Origin: Puccinia triticina
Taxonomy: Eukaryota; Basidiomycota; Pucciniomycetes; Pucciniales; Pucciniaceae
Direction: 5' to 3'
DNA: 64,000 nt
NCBI RefSeq assembly: GCF_026914185.1
Contig: NC_070561.1
Coordinates: forward strand, 558,001 to 622,000
The position numbers and the translations under genes are program-made. Below are positions 45,258 to 57,715 of this stretch, piece by piece; the first letter of the stretch is position 1; every line of letters begins with the position of its first letter. The notes beneath the pieces are model-generated. The model saw only the letters and a list, made by a program, of their open reading frames with translations. It had not been told where the DNA came from and searched no databases.

Positions 45258-46504
45258 ACCTCATCTTCGATATCTCACTCTCGAAAACAAACAAAATATA
45301 GCATATATATATATGTATTCCGTAACCGCACGAGAACGTCGATAGCTTGTAGTCAATAACAGCCACGAAAAAGAACAGTTATATCTTTCTCTTTTATTTT
45401 ATTTTTCTTATTCTCTGCTTGTAAAACTGAAGAATATATATAAACCCAACCAAAATGATCGAAATGGTCACTTGAAAGAAAACAATTGGGGCAGTCTTGT
45501 TATATAAACTTGTAACCTCTTCTTTAAATTTTCCCCTCTGTTGTCGAAGACTTTTTTTATCTGTGTGCCAGAGCAGATGCCTTTGTAATCCCTTACCGTA
45601 GAGGGCGCCTGCCTGCCAACTCAGAAGACTAAAGTTCGCCGAGCCGACGGAAGCGAATTTACCACCAGGCCCTCACGCCGTTCCTTCGGAGACGCTTCGT
45701 GCTGCCGCCTCGCCGCTCGCCGGCCGGTAGTCGCGCTTGACACACAAGACATTGCATAGGACACATCATGCATCAGAGTACGGGAACCCGGCTGCCCGGC
45801 AGGCTGCATTGATCCGAGCGGCAGCCGACCAGCCTGGAGCTGCTCGGCCAAGCACTTAATTACAACATGCATGAGTCTCTCCTGGCATTACAGCGCACCC
45901 ACTCCCCCGGCGTGATGTTGGGTGTGTGTCTGCCAGCGGCTAGCCGTCCAGCGAAGTTGAAGGCCCCGCTCAGGGAACCGGAGGGATCAAGCACATTCCA
46001 GCTCATGCCCGCACACGTCGCCCAGCGAAGATTGCCCATGCTGCCTCGCTTTGACCCGGCTGAGTGGATGTGAGCTTTCCTTGGCAGCTTCAGCTCGGTC
46101 TTGGGCCCGACCTGTCGATCCGATCCCTGCTGCAATCGCCGGCTACCTCCGAGGCACCGGCACCCAGCGCCAGCCGTTGCACACTGGGTCCTGTCCTGAT
46201 TTCATTGTGGCCCGTATAGCAGCCGGCGTACATCTTTTTCACCAGCAGAGTGTTATGGAGCAAGCAGCGTCAGATTGCGATGGATGGGCTCCAGAAGCTA
46301 TTTAACATTCCGCTTCTTCACCCCCCTCTTACCCCGTTTCCCCCAGATACCATCACTTATCCAAGTCTTTCCTTACCAATAACACTCTTTGACCAGCTTA
46401 TCTGTCTTTTGCTTCGAAACTCTGCCGATTTCCTTTAATCCGCCTTTTCTTCTTCCACTAAAAAGAAAGTATAACACATAAACTAGCCAACACACACACA
46501 CAAG
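45258..46504. other. Intergenic; GC-rich centre
   Basis: ORFs at 45600-46300 have no domain. 45600-45640 shares gcctgccaactcagaag with 11630-11650, perhaps an old repeat. CT-rich tracts (46310-46450) lie upstream of the secreted protein gene, as in many strongly expressed fungal promoters. Confidence 0.4.
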
Positions 46505-47840
46505 ATGAACTCCTTATCCCTCCTCGTCTTCCTCCTGAGTGCACTTTCCGGCAGCGTCCACGCTACTTTCCTGCCCGGAACCTCCCAGCCTGCTTTAGTC
46601 CAGCCTCCCACCCAGCACTCCGGCACGTATGCGCCCGTCCCAGTCGACCTTCCCGCCAAGCGGTCTGACTCATACGCCAAGCAGCCTGACTCCTACACCC
46701 AGCCATCCGCCTCATACCAGCCTGTCACTCTCCGCCCTCCCACTCAGCAGGGCGGCACGTTCCCGCCGGTTTCGGCCCAAATCCCCGGCCAGCAGCCCGG
46801 CTCATACCAGCCTGTGACGGTCCATCCTCCCACTCAGCAGAGCAGCACGTACACGCCGGTCTCAGTTACTCCTCCCATCCAGGATTCCGACTCCTACCAG
46901 CCGGTGTCCATCCGCTCCCCCGCCCAGCAGGGCGATTCGTACCAGCCGGTCGCATTCAACTCTCCCACCCAGGAGTCCGGCTCCTCTGCCCCTTTCATCC
47001 TCCGCTCTCCCAATCAGCCGAGCGGAACGTACCAGCCGGCCTCAGTCCAAATCCCTGGCCAGCAGTTCGGCTCCTACGAGCCCGTCACGGTGCACTCTGA
47101 TAAGGACCAATCTGGCTCCTACCAGCCCGTCTCGATCCACCCTGCTACGGAGTCTGACACCTACGCACCCGTTACTATCCACCCTAGCACCCATCAATCC
47201 GGCGATTTCCAGCCCGTCTCGGTTCGGCCCACTCCCTCGTCCGGTACCTCCGGCATCTTTACGCCCGTCACCTTCGAGAAAGGTTCCCAACAACCCGGAA
47301 GCTACCAGCCGGTCTCGCTCCAGGAAGGTTCCGTCGTCCCACATGTCTCCCTGCCCACACCTTCGAGCGCCGCTCGTCGCAGGATCCAGTCCATCGCCCT
47401 CGACCCGGAATCCGACCAGGCCAAGTGCCCTGCACCATTGACCGCCTGTGCCATCCCCTCCTCCAAATCGAAGATGGTTTCCGTCAAGACTAAATCCTGG
47501 GAATGTCTTAATCTTCAGGAGGAGCTTACTTCGTGTGGAAGCTGTAACAACGACGTACGTTCTTTCACCCTTTCCCTCCTCGCGCAGTCGACCCAAAGAA
47601 AACTTTTCTGATCCATTTGTGTTCTTTTGCTTCTAAACAGTGTATGAAACTCCCCCATGTCGGTAACGTGGGCTGCCAAGTCGGTGCATGCAAGATCTGT
47701 AAGCGCCCTTTCATGAGTTGATTCATTGGCATTCGCACTCAGTTTTTCTTCCCTACGTTTTAGTCTCGTGTGCTGCTGGATACACTCTCCACCAAAGAAT
47801 GGACAACAAGAGCGGAAAGATGGTCGATGTGTGCATCTAA
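46505..47840 (+). CDS. Secreted Pro/Gln/Ser repeat protein with PriA/CPL1-like Cys-rich C-terminus, 394 aa
   Basis: Exons 46505-47554, 47641-47698, 47764-47840, in phase. Signal peptide MNSLSLLVFLLSALSGSVHA. Residues ~25-280 are about 15 degenerate repeats of 14-20 residues around (S/T)YxPV, such as GSYQPVTVHPPTQQS. The C-terminal ~90 residues hold a cysteine pattern (KCPAPLTAC ... WECLN ... TSCGSCNND-CMKLPHVGNVGCQVGACK ... SCAAGY ... VCI) like the domain of basidiomycete PriA and Cryptococcus CPL1. Likely exported to the wall or the plant interface; Ser/Thr-rich repeats suggest O-glycosylation. There is a KR at PAKRSDS and an RRR after the repeats, but the repeats themselves lack dibasic sites, unlike the 21.6-kb precursor. 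Confidence 0.85.
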
Positions 47841-48369
47841 TCAACTCATGGAGTGCCCCCCGTTAGGAAAATCTTAGAAACGTCCTAGCTTTACCTTTAA
47901 TACGAGATATTTATCTTTTTATTTCATCAAACTGTCGTTGTCTTCTCTTTTTTACTTATACTTGGCCCTCGAATGCAATAATCTGTCTCCAAGCTACGGC
48001 TGGAAAAAAACTCCATTTCGACTCGCCCCACCCGAGCCTATTCATTGAGTCCTCACGATGTGGGCTTTTCCTTTTTTCTGTCAAAGAGATATAGATGGCG
48101 AAATTTTCGCCAGTGACAAAGGGGAGAGAGACCCCGTGAATGTACCATACACGCGTTTAATCGTACTCATTTGCAGATACACTAAAGCCATTGCCCAACT
48201 TGTTTCTGGCAAGTTCAATCGCTATCACAGCTGAGCAAGGGAGCAAAGACATTAAAAAAAGCACAGTATCACCACAGCCTATTGGATTGGGTGGGACTGG
48301 GAGTCTTGTCGAGGGAGCCGAGGACACAACATTACACAGCAGTTCAGATTCGCCGAGGGTTAAAAAGTA

Positions 48370-48371
<2 letters not shown>

Positions 48372-48406
<35 letters not shown>

Positions 48407-48468
48407 CTCGTCACCCCGTTTCAGGGGAGATAAAAGCCGAATGCTCTACCGACTGAGCTAACCGGGCT
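48372..48468 (-). tRNA. tRNA-Lys (TTT) with 24-nt intron
   Basis: Minus strand: acceptor GCCCGGT pairs with ATTGGGC, D-arm TTAGCTCAGTCGGTAGAGC, anticodon stem TTCGG/CCGAA with loop CTTTTAA once the intron is removed, T-arm GTTCGAGCC. The intron lies after position 37, the usual site for nuclear tRNA introns. The A box (TAGCTCAGTCGG) and B box (GGTTCGAGCCC) are intact. Confidence 0.93.
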
Positions 48469-48627
48469 CTGGGAGAGGAGATGAGCCAGCACTATAGGAC
48501 CGCGAAGTTGTGTAAATCAGGCAGAAAAATTCGTGCTCCGGGGAAAATCACGCATGCGTTCTATATGTTCTATTAGAAGGAAGCAATGGATTCGGCCGAA
48601 GAAAGTTCTAGATATTTGTACAAGAAA

Positions 48628-50091
48628 TCAAAATTTGGCCCCGCCGTCTATAGTGTTGCCGACCTGACCAGGACTGAGGACGAGCGACTCGTCTGCTTGG
48701 TCGAGACTCTGCATATAGAGTGCAAAGAAATCACGCCAGTTTTTCTTGGAGGGTACGAAATGACCACCGTCGTGCCGTTCAACTCGCGGGTTAGTAAACA
48801 CGTCGACTAGCGACTGGCTTCGATCTGTCGAAACAAGCGGCAATCAGTATCCTCCGAATCCAAAACTCCAGGTTGCCTGTGGGCGGGAAAAAATTCCTGT
48901 CTACCTTCTCCAACGATCACATCAGTCTTGCCGATCACATGCAAGCTTCGAGTGTTCAACTTGGTGTGTGTGCCGTCACTGTTACTATGCCATACCGGGG
49001 GATGGTGAAGCTGGAATCCTGAAACTAAGATAGCTGCTTTAAATGGCTTCTGAGCCGTCAACGGGGGCACAGAAAAAGCGGTATGCAAAGACGGGTGTTC
49101 TAGAATCGAGCTTATGATGCCGGCCAGCGCGGCACCTGATGGGGAATATTTGTTGAGGGCATCAAATTCATCCAAACCCCATTGAAAAGAGACGGTAGAG
49201 AAATGAGATGGATGGAACATGTACCTTGAGAAAATCCGAAACAGGCGTCAAATGGACCTTGATCGTCGATTACACGCCTGATGAATTGCATCGATTCTGG
49301 ATATATGTGGATGAAAGAAGATGGCTAGGGTCAAAATCAAAGATGGAAGGACGACTTGGATGAATGCGTACAGACCGTCAAAGCCTTCGTAGATCTTTCG
49401 GGTTCCGTTTTCACCATCCTCGATCTCTTTGCTTCTCCACCATGCTCTAGGTATCAAGGCGGGGTCAGTCTCTGAGGTAAGATGACTTTAGTATTTTGAA
49501 AAATGAAAATGGCACATTCAACAAGCTCGGCTGGCAGGTGAGATTAATGGGTAGGGGATTTCGGCGCACCTGGTGTGTGATTAGCAACGGCCGCTGAATC
49601 GAATTGGCTCAGGGAGTTGTTGGTGGGGTCGGGTACTTCGATCACAAGAGGAGCATCGACAAACACTAAGAACAAGCAAGATATTTTTGCAATGTACCAT
49701 CTGAGTCCACTTTCTGCCATCCCTCACACTCGACTCTGAGAGACAATTGGTCAACAAGTACACCTACCCATTTCGCAATGCCCTTGACACGCCTTGCGGA
49801 CGGCGGCTAGTCGTTTGGAGAAGATGGACGCATTCTGTGCTGGGAAAAGAACAGCATAAATTCGGGAGTCAGTTTTGTGTCCATTCTCCTCTAATGCATC
49901 AAGCAGAAGCGCCTCCTGGCAAGCGATATTTGTGCTCAACTGTATCTGCGTTTTGTTCCACGCCCGGTGAAAGAAACCCCCGACGCCGGTTAGTAAGGAT
50001 TCCATGATTCGGATGGGAGTGTGGGCTGAAGAAAGGCTGACCCATGGAGCATCAAAACTTTCGGAAGTTTATGGACGGCCGTCGAGCTCAT
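48628..50091 (-). CDS. FSH1: FSH1-family serine hydrolase
   Basis: Alpha/beta-hydrolase of the FSH1 family, a cytosolic Ser-Asp-His enzyme with poorly known substrates. Seen in order: LPKVLMLHG (strand 1), QNASIFSKRLAAVRKACQG, VFVDAPLVIEVPDP, nucleophile motif GFSQGAALAGI (joined across an intron), KPFKAAILVSGFQL, SLHVIGKTDVIVGE with the catalytic Asp, and HDGGHFVPSKKNW with the catalytic His. Exons (5' to 3'): ~50091-50031, 49839-49768, 49665-49570, 49471-49376, 49296-49225, 49135-48905, 48824-48628; all junctions are in phase except the first, where I found no clean GT donor after the LHG motif. The start ATG at 50091 is the first in frame with that motif. Confidence 0.85.
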
Positions 50092-50875
50092 TGCGAAAGT
50101 GTGTGGAGGACTCCGGTTTGTTAGTTTTTTCCTTGGCGGCAAGAACCTTCGAAGGACTGTATCCCGATTCCCGAACCAACCCGAGGGGTCGGCGCGGGGA
50201 CATGGCCCAACTTAAGTCCAGACGTCCTTCAAGAAAAGACAGAGAGCACAAATGGCTGCAGGGAAAATGTTAAGCCTCAGTACTCCCCCTCTCAGCTTTG
50301 GGTCCTGCCCCGGCCCGGGGTGAATTTCTGTACCCTTCAGCTGCATTTTGCACCTGTTCCCTAGAAATATGCCTTGAGAAGCGCCCCTTTTTTTGCGATA
50401 GTGTATCATCGGCGCGGATCGGATAAGAACATGATCACATATCCCAGTGACAAATGGATGCTTGGTTTGCAAGAAAAGTTCTGCATACAAAAAAACACTG
50501 TTGTACTAATCGACACCCGCCCAAAAAAGATAAATAGCCAAGCATTGAAATACAGTTAAACACGAACACGTGAAACCAGCAAAGCGCCAAAAAAAATCAA
50601 AAACAGTGCACCGGTGTTACATAGTAAAAGGTTGAAAGAGCAAGGTTAAGGTCCATATATAGCTCGAAGACCCAAAAAAAAAACAAGAGGAATCCAACAT
50701 CAGCAGACTTTACGATAACACTTCGTATTTACTAAACACTAAACGAATAAACGCCGACAAGTAGGAAGATGGAGTACATTAAGAATGAGGAACTTGAAGG
50801 CCTCAGGCCATGATCAATGTACAGTCCAAAAAAAGCCAATAAAGAAAATGTTCGCAAGTGAGAGCTAGGACAATG
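50092..50875. other. Intergenic between divergent/tandem minus-strand genes
   Basis: No gene supported. ORFs at 50212-50490 and 50069-50251 lack domains. The promoter of FSH1 and the 3' end of the next gene lie here. Confidence 0.4.
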
Positions 50876-53800
50876 CTAGACAGCTGGTACCGTCGGCAAG
50901 AGAGGATAAGAGCCGGGGATAGGCGACTGGTTTTTGTGAGAATTCAAGAGGCCGAAAGGCGATCGAGGGGACGTACAAAGCACGTGTTGGATCATCGATC
51001 CTTGTTCGGGATCGCAGAGCGAGTCTCGGTCGTCCTCTATATTGTCTTCCGAGTCTTCGCTGTCTCCAGCCATCACACCGTCATCAGTCTCAGTAAGAAT
51101 GCCGTTCGACTTGAATGATCTCTCTTCTTTCTCAGTGTCCTGTCGCTGCTTGTGAGCCAAATTCAGCTTCTCCGCCTTGTGGAGGATACCTTCGCCCGTT
51201 GCCGCCGTGGAATAACATGCCGTTTCGTCGGGAGAGTGGCTTCGCGAAGCTTGGGCCTTCGAGCTGGGTATTTTGTCAAATGCTTCTTCAGCTTTATCGA
51301 TCCGTTCGTTGAGGAGGTTGTGGTCCCGAGTCAGCAGTTCGACCAATCCGGTCAGTCGAGCAACCTCCAGAGAAAGCACTTCCTTGTCCAACAGCAGGCT
51401 TTCGATGGTCTGGGACTGACGTCGCGCAACAGACTGAAGATGCTGTTTCTCTCGTTGGAAAGTCTCCTCCGCTCGCAATGCATTGTCCAGCGCGTCAAGT
51501 ACGCTCTCAGTAAGCAATGGAGAGGTCGTCAGGGGTGAAGAATGACTACGGAGGCTGAGATGTGACTCTCCGGTGGCCTGTCGCAACGGAGAAAAGTGGG
51601 ATAGGTGGATCGAATGCGGCGTCCGACTCCGAGTCGAAGAAAACCTCCTCAGCTCCGCCAGTTCAGCCAACCCTGCCGGCCGTCTCTCAGACCAAGGGGT
51701 CCGGGTACTCCCTGATGTTCGTGGAGTATCATGCTGACTGCTCTTCATGCACTCTTGAAGACTCGAAACACTTCCGCGGGAAGCCGATACAAAACTGCGT
51801 TCAGACTGAAACGAGTGCCGAGTGAGATTCAGCGGCAGATTCTCCTTCGAAAGTGACTCGGTTTGTTCCCTCCTTTGAGCCAATTTCTTGAGGGCATCAG
51901 CCACCCTCCGCGTACTGCTTCTCCGAATGATGCATGGGGGCTGGAGGACAAAATGATCATTTCGCTGTGCGAACGCAACTGGGTCAGTTTGAACTGCTAC
52001 CTCCGTTGTCGTGTTTCCACTTTGAGAGCCCGGCTCGAACAATCTTCCCAGCACTTCTCTCAGGTCTTTCCCTTCCGATTCCATAAAACGACCTTCCGTC
52101 AGTGAATGTAACCTTTCGAATCCCTTCCAGATTTGTTTGGATACTGCAGGTACTGGCTGCCCCAATATACTTGCGGCCATTTCTAGAGAAGTTTCGGGAT
52201 TGATGATCTTGGGTTCCGACCCCAATTCAAAATTATGACTTTCATCTGGTAGCCGGAAAGATTCTTCTTCACTAGAACCTGCGTGCATGAAAAAAAGCAA
52301 AAAGAGGAAGATGTTCAACATCGACAGATGTACGAAGGATATCTTCATGAACTTGGCATTGAACATACCTCTATCCATGCTCAAGTTTTCCATTAAGTGT
52401 TCAGTTGAAACATTTCTTTCTGAGAGACGTGGTGATGGTGGCTCGATCAAGATTTCCTGTTATATTTGATTGTGAACAATTTAGAAAGATGAACATCAAT
52501 CGATTCGGAGAAAAAAGAATCTCAGGGTAAGGTCGTAACATACCTGTGCGAAGTAGCCGCTAGCTCTCAAGTTCTCTTTGGCATCGTCGGCATTGCCACC
52601 ACCAATCAGACAAATTTCCTTGAGTTCAATCGACTGACCCAGTTCATCGGGCTCCATGTCAATCCTTGGCAACATATCTGTAGCGTTTTGATCATTGATG
52701 GCTTTGTCTACAGCCGTCGCACCTCTCCCGGGGAAAGCCTCAATCGTGGGTGATTGAGCGGCGATATCTTGTCCAACTGAAGTCGACGTCTGTTTTTCGT
52801 CCACGAATCCTGGTGGTAATGTCGGATCAGGTGATTGATAATCTAGTGAAGACTTGACTGCGGAGTCTTGGTCGTAATCAAATGAGGATTTGACAGACTG
52901 GCGGTTATCCAAGGGTTTTTCGCACTTATCTACCTCATACACCTCACCACGAAACCCAAACATCAGATTTGGGCAGGGGGATGTTAGGGAAGGAGTCAGA
53001 CGGGAGGTGGCGTTGTGTCGATATTCAAACTCTCCGGAAGTTCGTAACTTGAAATGCAAGGGTTTTCCAGTCTGACCAGGTGAATCAGGAAAGCACAAGG
53101 CATTCGATACCCGCTCGAGGGGAGAGCCACTAGAGACAAGACGCAAAGGATAAGAGTGACGTATCTTGCGCTTTGGAAACGAAGATTTAGGATTCGAGGC
53201 GGTCAGAGTCAGCGCGTGTTGTAGAGTCGTGCCCTGGACCAGTGTCTTCTTTCGAAGTGAAGGGGCAAGGTCTGGGAGTAGTTTTTGCAGGTCTTGACGG
53301 TGATCAAAGCTTCCGGGGATGGCCATTGTCCAGGGCCTAGGTTGCTTCTTGATGTTCTCCAACGTAGCTGTTGGTTTTGCCCCCTCAACGTTTAACCCCG
53401 GGCTGGAGTTTGAGTCACTTTCTCTAGATGATAAGAGCGTCGGAAGTGCGGGGAGCGGCATGTTCTGGAAAGATTCCCGTTTCGCCTCCTGAATACTACA
53501 GCTCGACGCCCGTTGAAGAAAGCCGGGTGCTGATTTGTTCGCGTTAGTGACCAGCTCCGCGAGCGAATCTCGAGCAGGGACGCGCTCATGTGCTACATCG
53601 TTGACATGGCGTAAGGGCGAGTGAGATAATGCAGAGCTTTTTTGAGACAAACAAGAGTTCCTGTGGCTGATAGTGTGGTTAACAGTCAAAGGGCTTCCCA
53701 TAGCTCTCGAAACCATTTCCCGAAAATCATCATAGCTTAAATTGGAGGAACTCCTGTGGGCTCTTGCGCCTGTGACATATAGTTCTTGCTTTCGACCAGA

Positions 53801-55470
53801 AGGATCAGGCTCGAGGGGGGAAGGTGATGTGATGCCGAGAGGCTCGGAGTCATCTTCAAGTACCAAAGTCGGATGGATTTGAATGTTAACAGTTGAGTCG
53901 GCTGGAATGTAAGCTGATTGTTTGACTTCCTCTGCCTCTGGAAGCTTCTCAACAGTTTCGATCTGGTCTTCGATTTGCTCTTGCGATGGTATATGTGGAC
54001 CTTGCAGAGGGTTGGCATGTTGCAGAGCAGGAGGGGCCTGAGAGAAAGGCATACTGGAAGTGCGAGAGTGTTTTGTGGCAGTCTTTGGTCGTTCGTAGCT
54101 TGTAGTTCGGGTCAGCCTGGGAGATATGGGGGATTGGGAGTCGGTTTCAGAGGTGTGGTAAGCAGGAACGGGGATTCGTTTGAGTGAGTTGGCCGCATAA
54201 GCTTGGGGTTTGCGGCTCCAGGGTTGAATGGGTGGTGGCATCTTGTCAGATTCCGGCACGAATCTTGGTGATAGAGCAGCTGTGAATGTTTCGAGCAGCC
54301 TAGAATCACCAGTTCGTATGGACCTCGCCGCCGCATTGAGAAGGGAGTTGAGCTTACTTCCGGTAGAGGAGGAAGAGGGTGCCTTTTGAGTGAGAGGCAC
54401 AGAGGTTGGATCTGTCGACGGCTTTGATGTGTCACTGTGTGTTCTAGAATTTGGAACCTTTGATGGGCGGATGAGAGGTGGAGAAGGAGGTGGGGGCTTG
54501 ATGATCTCGATTGGTTTGATCGACAGTGGATCGCCAATGACCATTAATGGAGCTGGTGGACCCTTCTTCTCGCGCATCATCCGGATAGGTCTTTTGAAAA
54601 AAGACATGGTTGATTTTTCAGCCGTGGTCTGGGTCGTTGGGAGCTGCGAAGCAACGGCGGATGGACGAAGCGGAGGTGTTTTGTGAGTTTGAGCAGGATC
54701 CACGAGTATGGTGTCAGCTGGCTGGAGACCGCGGCCATCCCAGTGCAACACATCCCCAGAAGACGCCTTACTAGTATCTGAAAAAAAGCCAGAGTTCAAT
54801 CGATATTAGGGAGCTGCAAACAATACCAAAGAGGGGGAGATCCGAAATCCAATCCCAGAAATCAGTTTGCAGGGAAAGTAGTTGACTGACCATGACCGGA
54901 TGGCTTCATGGGGTTGTACGAAGGTGAGTGGCGCCTATCGGATTTAATGAATTCCAACGCCGTAAGTTTGGGAGCACTCTTGAACTTTTGGGCGTAATTT
55001 ACGGGAAGATAGGTTAGATGACTGAGAGGAAGCGTATCGGATGCCGTGCGGTTGGCCAAGAAGGGGGGTGCGATGGGGTCTTGAGGGATGCTGGCTGGTT
55101 TGATGATTGGGTTTGAGATGGAGGCCTTTGAAAGAAGATGTGCTGAGGGCCTGCTGGCACTGGCGAGAGAGAAGTGAGCTGATTGGGCAGAGAGGTCGAC
55201 AGACCGACTCTTGGACCCGGTGTGGGTAGCTGGTGGGGCAGGTGAGCTGAATGAGGAGGGCAGCTGTGGATAGGGCAGCAAGGGCGCTCCTGGAGGGATG
55301 ACGTTGCTTGCGGGGGCGAGATGGAGAGCAGGCGATTGGAGGCTGGGATGATGATCGGAGGGGTGAGGACGGGCGGCAGAGTCATGGACGGTTTGGGCGC
55401 CAGGAGCCGAATGGCGAATGGGGCCCTCCTGCTGCTTGCCCATCAGTCGCATCACCGCGGGTGTGGGCAT
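50876..55470 (-). CDS. Large Ser/Pro-rich protein with coiled coil, 4 exons, ~1434 aa, unknown function
   Basis: Not recognised. Exons (5' to 3'): 55470-54891, 54777-52544, 52368... as 52456-52369, 52278-50876; the sum is 4305 nt, all in phase, with good GT and AG sites. Start chosen at MPTPAVMRLMGKQQ. The protein is low-complexity and probably disordered (Ser, Pro, Thr), with basic patches such as MSFFKRPIRMMREKKGPP and a proline run KPPPPSPPLIRPSK. Near the C-terminus a ~70-residue coiled coil (NALRAEETFQREKQHLQSVA through LLTRDHNLLNERIDKAEEAF) is followed by an acidic tail (EDSEDNIEDDRDS). This could be a scaffold or cytoskeleton/polarity protein, but that is only a guess. Confidence 0.75.
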
Positions 55471-56639
55471 GGGGAGACGCAGATATATGGTCGCTGCCAA
55501 AAATAAATAGGAAATTGCGTTCCTGTGGAGCCTTGCTTGTGGTCGATTCAAGAATTAGTAGTCTAGATACACTATCCCAGGCGACTCCAGCGAGAAAACT
55601 GACAGTCAAAGGGAGAGGAAGGAATTGGGGAGTTGGCCGTCGGGGATGGAATGGAGTGGATGGGTGGTATTTATAGCAGGAGCAAGCAAGGGAGCTAGGA
55701 AGCATGGGGCCGACTCAGACGGCGGTCAACAAGACTGACTGACTGACTGACGTGAGCCATTCTAGGAGCGCGATCGCTGGAGCTGAATGCATCAGCCATG
55801 ATAGCCTTGGTAAGCCCACAATAAACCAACCTGGCTTAGCAAGCCGATCGAATGAAGTCGGCGGTTGGGTATAGTCAGTCTGCGCCGGAATGGGATGGTG
55901 CGGGTCTGCGTCTGGCGGCGATGGCCTGCAGACGACATCTCACAAGCTGCTAAGCATGGAAAAAAAGAAGGACCGAGCTGACAGCCTCCGGCCGATCGCA
56001 GGTCCCCGGGATCAGGGCCTGACTAGAAACGGAGGAACGGCCGACAGAGCTTAGTAGCTGTCAAATTCATGCATTCATTCAATAAAAAAAAAAAAGAAAA
56101 AAAAGGAAAAGAAAAGACAAGACAAGGAACGGAGTGAGTTCTTGTCAATCAGTTCTCGGGGAGGGGAAGAAAAAAAAGAAAAGAAAAACAGGATAAGAAG
56201 AGCCCGAAGGTCTACTGTTCTCCCAGTACAAAACTCACAGTCAAGATGACCTCGTCTCACAGATTAAGAGTTACCTGTAAGTTGGTATTTTTGAAAGCAA
56301 CGTAGTCCTCAGACGGCACGGCGGATGATCATCTCGGCGTAGGAGCGATGAGAGCACACCAAGAAAAAAAAAAACGCAAATATGATATTTCTGAGATCTA
56401 CCCAAGATAAGATATGAACAGCATGAGCATCGAAGGAAAAAAGGGGATATATATTTTTAGTTTGTTGCAACCAGGACACATAGAGCGCTGCGGGGGATTT
56501 CTGGGTAAATGTTATCATGATGGAATGAGTTGATCAATAACTACTCTCGATGATAAATTCATCACCAACAATATCTTCAACAAGCGCGGGTATTTCTTTC
56601 CTCCAATCAGAAAAGTTGGCAGAAATCAAGGGCGCGGAA
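55471..56639. other. Intergenic (promoter of the large coiled-coil gene)
   Basis: Contains a gactgactgactgactga run (about 55734) and A/G-rich tracts near 56080-56190. No gene seen. Confidence 0.4.
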
Positions 56640-57405
56640 TGATCGATCATATGTCCAAGTTACCAGCCTCGCGACACGCAATAACGACATCGTCATGGTT
56701 GGTGATTCTTTTGCGGATTTCTAGAAGACAGAATCCAATCATAGAGTTAACGGGTGATCCCAATTGGAGACGCTTGGGAACAGCTTACCAGGTAGTCTGC
56801 TGTCACAAACCGGCAAAGTGAACGCGCAATCGCTATTGATTCGGTTCGAGGTTTCACTAGAGGAAAAAAAACGAAAACCAGTTTGGCATCGAAGACAGCA
56901 ATCGATGGGTGGGGACGAATGCTTACGCGATGGTGGACGTCGAGTTCGTTGGATGTGAAGGACCGTTGGTGGTAGACTTGAGATGAGCTTGGCATTTCTC
57001 TTGACAGCTCCAAGCCGTGGAAATCAGATACTTGCTCGAATCCGTACTTTTGCGATAGCAGGTTCCCGTTCGGGATTTTCTCGTTCATCTTGTCACCGTC
57101 GGCTCGGACGATGTTCATCAAGCTGATCCATTTACAAACACTACAAAACCCAGCCATCTCAATCAAACAAGGCCTTGAAGAGTTGTTGTCGGGTCGAATT
57201 GGCAAGAGAAAAAAGCTTACACTCCTTCATCACTGCAGTATGACACAACATCATTCCCCGATAACGCTCCATTGGGCCCGTCTCCATTACATGGTCCCTG
57301 AGAGGATTGCCGGAAAGGAACCGTTCGTGTTAGTGCTCAATCTTAGCCCATGAATATCTATACTTGCTCACAGTTCCCACAACCGCAAACATTTTCTGTT
57401 ACAAG
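56640..57405 (-). CDS. Unidentified multi-exon gene
   Basis: A frame-consistent model on the minus strand reads MFAVVGTVSK, then after an intron DHVMETGPMERYRGMMLCHT; a middle exon ends GNLLSQKYGFEQ; then CQAHLKSTTNGPSHPTN; then CAFTLPVCDSRLP; and the last exon EIRKRITNHDDVVIACREAG ending LDI before a stop at about 56640. Several GT/AG junctions fit (56858/56939 region, 56721/56788 region). The junction near 57210 is unresolved. I do not recognise the family. Residues are varied, not repeat-like, so it is probably a real gene. Confidence 0.45.
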
Positions 57406-57498
57406 ATCAATCAGCCACTAGGAAGACACCGTTCGTTAGCAAGCTGCTATGGCCCAGACGATCAGCTTCAAGGGACTGACCAAGGATTTGAACAGCTC

Positions 57499-57715
57499 TC
57501 AGATCATCGTCAACTGGGCCAATTTCTGTGCACTCTGCTGTAGTTCGGACTTGTTGGGATTCGGCATGAGGTAGGTAGCGTTCTTGACGACATTGTAGAC
57601 GCCCAAGTCGGAGCTGATCGGGGAAGTCAGGACAGAGTTCATGTTGAGCGAGATCACTTCGTTTAACTTGGATTGAAGACGTCCAATATCGTTGTCCAAC
57701 TTCGCATACTATGAT
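57499..57715 (-). CDS. Possible exon of an unidentified small protein
   Basis: After an AG acceptor (catag, about 57716) the frame reads YAKLDNDIGRLQSKLNEVIS and continues to QSAQKLAQLTMI and a stop. The amphipathic pattern suggests a helical-bundle subunit. An upstream candidate first exon (MNSLDEAVQGAITMVR, about 58326-58279) does not join in phase. Low confidence. Confidence 0.35.

Noticed and set aside
42223..50091. Co-regulated gene cluster (branching enzyme, secreted protein, hydrolase)
   Set aside because: Different strands, unrelated functions and long spacers; no sign of a biosynthetic or operon-like unit.
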